This document shows positions 58,850-64,000 of a stretch of DNA of 64,000 nt, one piece after another. A program made the position numbers and the translations under genes. Location of the stretch: the NCBI GenBank assembly GCA_032622095.1, contig CP136062.1:131023282-131087281 (forward strand), given 5' to 3'. Source of the stretch: Siphonodentalium dalli. Taxonomy: Eukaryota; Mollusca; Scaphopoda; Gadilida; Siphonodentaliidae. How positions within the stretch are numbered: position 1 is the stretch's first letter; each line of letters starts with the position of its first letter. The notes below the pieces were generated by a model. The model was not told the origin of the DNA. It saw only the letters and a list, made by a program, of their open reading frames with translations, and did not search any database.

Positions 58850-59350
58850 ATGACAATCTGCGAGATGGGATGGAATATGGAATAGAATGACAATCTGCGG
58901 AACAGAATTTGAAATTGCGTGGAACGGCCGATATCTCGAGGAATACAACACATATAGGGATCATATTGGCGTCTAACGACATCAATGTTTCGAATTTAGA
59001 TTTCTCGATGAATACACTGGCAAACAGCAAGTCACCACTTCCCTCGAATTAATAGATTGCTGTTGTGCAATAAATGATAAACTTCATTTTAATACCAAGT
59101 CTGTACTTGTGGGCATAGCGTTATTGCTGTAAAAATACATTCTACAGATGTTCCACGGCCTTGATTTTGACAATATTATGTTAGGTCAGTCGTCGACCGA
59201 ATAATGAAACTTCCGGTGTCCGGCCAGTGGCGAGGTTAATATGTGTGGCTGGGGCGAAAATCGGCCTTTCGTTAGACACCAAAAGAAGCCCCCCCTGCGT
59301 GCTGTATTCCTCGAGATATCGGCCGTTCCAAGCAATGTCAAATTCTGTTC
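58850..59350. repeat. Two oppositely oriented fragments of the TATCTCGAGGAAT repeat
   Basis: 58860-58950 matches 32935-33025 directly; 59155-59350 matches 32975-33190 inverted. The facing copies give an inverted pair around CGGCCGATATCTCGAG / CTCGAGATATCGGCCG. Confidence 0.7.
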
Positions 59351-59540
59351 CGCACTGTTGACGGACGCAAACACGTACGGACGGACTAATGGAGGATTCA
59401 AAACGAGCAATGCTGACATCATGTATATTTTCGTAATTAAATCTAACATTTTTTAAAAGTGTTTTGTCAGTTACAATTCATCCTGGCTTTAACTAAATGA
59501 ATATGGACAGAATGCATTATCCATAACCGACAAATGTCAC

Positions 59541-60604
59541 AAATGAAAGTGTCAAAGACACTGTAGTTCAACTTGGGAAGGAGTTAATATTTTGCCGAGC
59601 AATGAATAGAATGATAAAGAAGAAGGAAAGTAAAGTAGAGGTCACCTCGAAAATCCATATGACGTTTGGTGATGATCGGATGGGGGATATGGTCTGTATG
59701 GTGCGCCAAAGGATTTAGTCAAACAAAGAGTAAATTCCAAGATGGACGCTGGCGGCCATGTTTTTCAACAAATTTCGGTCAAAATAGGAGGCTCCCATCT
59801 AGAGGTCATCCCGAATATCCAATGAAGTGGTCATCAGATGAGGTCTGTGGGCTGTGAACAAGGATTTAGTCATGCAAAGAGGAAAATCCAAGATGGCTGC
59901 CCGCGGCCATGTTTTTCGTCGAAAACTGTTAAAATTTGATAGCTCCCGTCTAGAGGTCATTCTAAACATGCCTGTAAATTTTCAAATTAATTATCCAATA
60001 AATGCGGGCTGCGGGGTGTGCTGATAGATTCAAATTTGAAATCCAAGATGGCTGCTGGCGGACATGGTTTTTAACAAATTTCGGTCAAAATAGGAGGCTC
60101 CCATCTAGAGGTGATCCGTATCCATCTAGAGAAGATCCGTATGATGTTTGGTGAAGTCGGTGAGAGATGTGGCATGTATAGGGTGTGCGGAAGGATTTAG
60201 TCATACAACGAGTAAATTAAAAGATGGCTGCTGGCGGCCATATTTTTAAACAAACTTCGATCAAATATGAGACTCCCATCTAGAGGTCACCTTGAAGATC
60301 TAAATGATGTTTGGTGATGTTCGGATGAGGAGTGTGGTCTGCAGGGTGTGCCGACGGATTTAGTCATGCAAAGATTAAAATCCAATATGGCTGCCGGCGG
60401 CCATGATTTTCATCAAAAATCGTTCAAATTCGACAGCTCCCATCTATAGGTCACCCAAGAGCTACATATGGATTTTGGTGAAGATTGGATAAGGGATGCG
60501 ACCTGTAGAGCGTGGCGAAGGAAATTGTTGACGCACGCACGCACACACGGACGACGGACGCCAACCCATGGCAATAGCTCAAACTTTACGTTGTAAAGTT
60601 GAGG
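59541..60604 (-). repeat. ~165-bp-unit family, inverted copy 2
   Basis: Begins (plus sense) AAATGAAAGTGTCAAAGACA and ends with hairpin AGCTCAAACTTTACGTTGTA then AAGTTGAGG at 60571-60604. Between these are five or more diverged units with TCCAAGATGG(C/A)(T/C)GC and GGCGGCCATG. It is longer and more diverged than 51427-52268. Confidence 0.8.
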
Positions 60605-60764
60605 TAACATGAGTGATTTCCTCTCATTATGTGCACTAGATGGCAGTGTTCAATCCTGCCTTCCAGTTTGCACCAGTCTTAGTAAACCGAGACAGAGTGA
60701 TCACTCTAATTGACTATCCTAATTATGCTGTTACAGATTGTATTTGTCTCTCTACGGTATACTA

Positions 60765-61110
60765 TTATTAACTTGTTAGAAATAGATATAAATGAGGACA
60801 TAATTAAGATCGATAAGTGGACACGCAAATGGCTTGTAAATTTCAATCCGAATAAAAACAAAGTAAAATGTTGTTCTCACTGACTCCCAGCAATGTGTTC
60901 TTAAATATCAGTTTTCAAAACAAAATAGTGGACTTTATTGATTCTCATAAACAACTCCGTCTTGAAATTCAAAGCAATTTAATCTGGAAACGCCCATTGA
61001 GCGTATCGCCACCCCCCCCCCCCCCCCGGGTTGTCAATCCTCAGAAAATATAAATATAAGCTTGATAAACTAAACAGTGCCTATATTCTACAAATAATTG
61101 ATTATACTGA
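60765..61110 (+). mobile_element. LINE remnant C: RT palm/thumb fragment
   Basis: Broken frames read EIDINEDIIKIDKWTRKW then LVNFNPNKNK (post-catalytic block), FIDSHKQLRLEIQSNLIW (the hKhLGl..s.nl.W block), and after a C-run LRKYKYKLDKLNSAYI (the lRkLKykldR..Le.iY block). These are in the order found in CR1/L2/jockey-like LINEs, a different family from remnants A and B. Stops and a C17-type run show that it is dead. Confidence 0.7.
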
Positions 61111-61694
61111 TGGTATAAGGTCTCCTATATAATATGTATTTTTTCGACCAAAAACGTGCTTGGGGGAGGGGCAGCTAAAATCCAGTATCTCGCAAACCGT
61201 TCAAAATTCTGTTAACTTCTTTCTTCATATGGTTGTCAGATAACTACTACACCATTTGAATTAAATATTTCAGCATTATTGCAATGTCCGTTTGAATGAT
61301 AATGTTTGAAAAAAATTATTTTTGCGAAAAAGAGCGATTTTTCAGCAAAAAATAAATGTTTCGGCTCCAAATGGAAGTAAAATCTAAATTAACCAACACT
61401 TTTTGCATATCATGTAGAGATATGGGGTGATGTAGACATTTTAACGCCAACAATGTTGGCAAATAATTTAGGACATAACCGCAGGGCATGCACGCTTTAC
61501 CAAAATCGTTCATTTCTGGAAAAATTCACTGGACAGGTGGGTATCGTTCATCGTCGATTTGACAACAGCCACCACCAATTCCGTTATTTTTCACTATCAT
61601 TTTCGTCAAGAATATATATTTCTGCTTCAAAAAATGTTGGTTTCAACTTGTTCTACCGTGGGTAGGGGTACCCGACCACTTTTGGCCGCTTCAC
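61111..61694. other. No gene recognised
   Basis: AT-rich; likely inserted or eroded sequence between LINE remnant C and its presumed 3' end. Confidence 0.4.
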
Positions 61695-62628
61695 TATCGT
61701 CATTCATATATTTTCATTCAATGCAATGACTCTCGATGGGGAATTCATTTTCGTTCGTTTATCGCCGATAATTGCGTCCCGAATCTGATGTTAATATTTA
61801 CAATTGAGCGTAGTTCAGATGATGTTTTCTATGGAGTATACTTATGGTCGATTTCTTTTCAATTTTCGGCGATGTTAGTAAAATGCTACATTCCCCATGT
61901 TGGCATAGCGGCTGATTAATAACTTGTAACTTCCACGCACCCGAATAAGTCCATAATATGTCTATAAACCCATCTTAATTACCTGACGCCCTAAACTCTC
62001 GTTATATATATCTGCGATGTCCGTATATTTCCGTTGGAACACTTCAAGGTGTAGAAATTAGAAAATAAATAGATTTAACAAAAATAAATCTAATAGCTCT
62101 GAGATTTGGTGGGGGAAGAAATAGTAATTTAGGGGTGTTAAATTGGACAGGGTATATCTTTAAACATTCATGCAAAAAAAAAAAAACCCACCAAAACGGA
62201 CCTTTTCAGGGCCACCAAATTTATATCTATGTGGCATCAAAGTTAAATGGACTTTCTATTGATTTCCTGGCGCTATCCAGCCTATTATTCTACACACCAA
62301 CACATGCAAGGCATTAGGTTAGATAAAATATTTTACATTTACTTATATATCATGCAATTAAAGATATATTATGGACTTGTTCAGGTGTGTAGAACTGACA
62401 AGTCAGTACCCAGGCGCTATGCCAACTTTGGGAATGTAGCATTATACTAACATCGCCGAAAAACTCAAAGAAATCGGCCATACCACTCCACAGAAATCAT
62501 CGTCTGAAATACGATTAATTGTAAATATTTACATCTCGATTCGGGACGCAACAATCGGCGATAAACTAACGCAAATGATTTCGCCATCAAGAGTCATTGC
62601 ATTTCATTAATATATAAGAATGACGATG
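61695..62628. mobile_element. Foldback element, ~216-bp arms
   Basis: Arms 61695-61910 and 62414-62628 are reverse complements with interspersed mismatches: AATGCAATGACTCTCGATGG, TTTATCGCCGAT, TGCGTCCCGAATC, TTCGGCGATGTTAGTA, GCTACATTCCC and TTGGCATAGCG all find partners. The ~500-bp interior is unrelated, and ORFs inside lack features. It lies between the two parts of a LINE. Confidence 0.75.
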
Positions 62629-62958
62629 TGTGCTATAAATTTTGATTAATATTCGTAAAAATAACTACCTTGAGCAAGATTTTCTCCATTTCTGTTTGAT
62701 TACCCAACCGGAGTGTTTCATATCACTCATCATGCGAATGCATGTGGTTACCAAGGAGGGAAACTGTGTTACAGTTAGTACATAAAGTCGAAAATGTGGG
62801 GCCATTGTCGACTGGCTAATTGTCATACGGGGTTCAATAAACACGAGTAAAACCATGCTTGGTCATGCATGGGACATATTGATCACAACTTAAAACGAGC
62901 CATAACACATTTACACTGCAGTGAAATATCGCGTTTGTCAAGAAGATAGTCTCTCTCA
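62629..62958. other. No gene recognised
   Basis: A 63-residue minus-strand ORF (62665-62856) has no recognisable motif. Confidence 0.4.
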
Positions 62959-63258
62959 GTGCAAGTCTACCATCGAAAATATCGACAAAGTATGAAGACC
63001 TTGGCATATATTCTTATGTCTCCACTACGCACCAGAATTCTCTCGCTTAACAATGGGACTCAAACACCCTCATGTCCAGTGATCGATCATCTTTGTGCTT
63101 TTCTTTTTACAGCAACACTTCAGTATCTTGTTATTTGTTGTTTTGTATACCTAACTTACCATTGGGAGTTAGGGGGAACTCTTGACGTAGACATATTCGA
63201 CCCCAATTATCCCGTAAGCAGGATGCTGAGACGACAGCATCCACAGTATAATCAATAA
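62959..63258 (+). CDS. Unrecognised 99-codon ORF with one hydrophobic segment
   Basis: Starts MQVYHRKYRQSMKTLAYI and contains a hydrophobic stretch of about 24 residues around residues 47-70 (FLFTATLQYLVICCFVYLTY) that could span a membrane. It ends in a charged tail (SRMLRRQHPQYNQ). It lies between two LINE pieces and may be chance. No homologue comes to mind. Confidence 0.2.
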   Translation: MQVYHRKYRQSMKTLAYILMSPLRTRILSLNNGTQTPSCPVIDHLCAFLFTATLQYLVICCFVYLTYHWELGGTLDVDIFDPNYPVSRMLRRQHPQYNQ

Positions 63259-63394
63259 CTATTCAGTTAACTATTGGGGAAAAATCCACCTATTATCTTA
63301 AAAGGGTGCTTCTGTTAGTACACACGGAATTAATATAATATAATTACCAATAAAATATAACACAACTAGTTAAAACATGCTCCCTTCGGAAACT

Positions 63395-63690
63395 ATATAA
63401 GGTCTTTAGAAACGTTAGCAGAATATAAAGGAAACATTAAAACTGGTCGTTCAAAGATTACTAAATTTTATTACCATAATTATTCTGGCAAAGCACAAGT
63501 CTATCAGAAAATTAGATCCGGATGCGGTAACAGAGACCTTGTCACAAATCACCCAAAAAGAGCCCCTGATGTGACCATGTGGTGCCTTTGAAATTGAATC
63601 TGCATATCATTTTCTCTTGAAATGTCTATTATATTCTCAAGCTAGCAAGAACTGAATGTTAGCTGATCTGCATTCAATTAGAATATAAAC
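63395..63690 (+). mobile_element. LINE remnant C, presumed 3' end with zinc-finger-like motif
   Basis: In broken frames it reads KFYYHNYSGKAQVYQKIRSG, CGNRDLVTNHPKRAP, then CGAFEIESAYHFLLKCLLYS. The last matches the C-x-C-G...HF(L/F)(L/F)(K/E)C motif that closes many LINE polyproteins. Same strand and expected order relative to 60765-61110. The C preceding CG is lost to a frame change. Confidence 0.6.
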
Positions 63691-64000
63691 TGATGTACTA
63701 ATGTATAGGTCGCGCGAACTCCCTGGTGATTTGAACTTAAATTTTTCGAACGACGTAGTACAGAAGTTCGTTATCCATACTGGGCGTTTCTAACTAACTG
63801 GTAAAGTGGTTGACGCCGAATCACGCATAGTAATAAATTATATGTAAAGACACGTCTTAAATAATAGTTACTGCATGAACGTGTTTTTTAGCCCAACCGC
63901 CTCGCCCTTCACACATGAATAATTAATATGATACATATACGCATTTGTCACTTATTAAATACATATTAAGTATATTAATTTAACAGCTCCTTAATGAAAT
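63691..64000. other. No gene recognised
   Basis: AT-rich window edge, nothing identifiable. Confidence 0.4.

Overview
This window reads as metazoan nuclear DNA, most likely from a mollusc or another lophotrochozoan. It is AT-rich, with one coding exon that I trust, no operon-like gene packing, no rRNA and no convincing functional tRNA. Almost all recognisable content is repetitive: degraded LINEs, many short inverted-repeat DNA elements, dispersed families several hundred bases long, and satellites or minisatellites. The mollusc call is an inference from families that begin with GAGCTATAGTCATCACTC plus CCGT runs, or that carry ATGGCTGCC...CCATCTTGGATTT units, and from the general style; no search was possible.

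Layout. 1-9.4 kb: hairpin and palindromic elements (381-599, 2156-2371, 5547-5732), one hAT-like non-autonomous element with an exact 8-bp target duplication (7890-8748), and two copies of a ~460-bp family. 9.8-26.1 kb: a mosaic of four copies of a ~580-bp family, a tandem ~165-bp-unit family (12.1-14.0 kb), a 1.75-kb degenerate palindrome (14.7-16.4 kb), a family sharing one fixed end, and hairpin-bearing ~110-bp modules (23.4-24.9 kb). 26.6-28.8 kb: a 21-bp satellite that reverses orientation near 27.22 kb. 34.6-37.35 kb: two LINE 3' halves in tandem. 42.62-44.52 kb: 76 copies of a 25-bp minisatellite with a graded variant base. 46.47-50.74 kb: a 4.27-kb palindromic element holding two divergently arranged broken copies of a gene that may encode a FEN/XPG-like nuclease with a cysteine-rich tail. 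51-58 kb: more short transposon-like elements. 58.39-58.67 kb: a likely terminal exon on the minus strand. 59.5-63.7 kb: inverted copies of the tandem family, then a LINE apparently split by a foldback element.

No gene set here works together as a pathway. The recurring theme is DNA that folds back on itself: at least a dozen elements consist of, or contain, inverted repeats, at scales from about 60 bp to 4.3 kb. The best candidates for something undescribed are the 4.27-kb palindromic element, the orientation-switching 21-bp satellite, and the hairpin family bounded by TTAACCCTTT-type ends.
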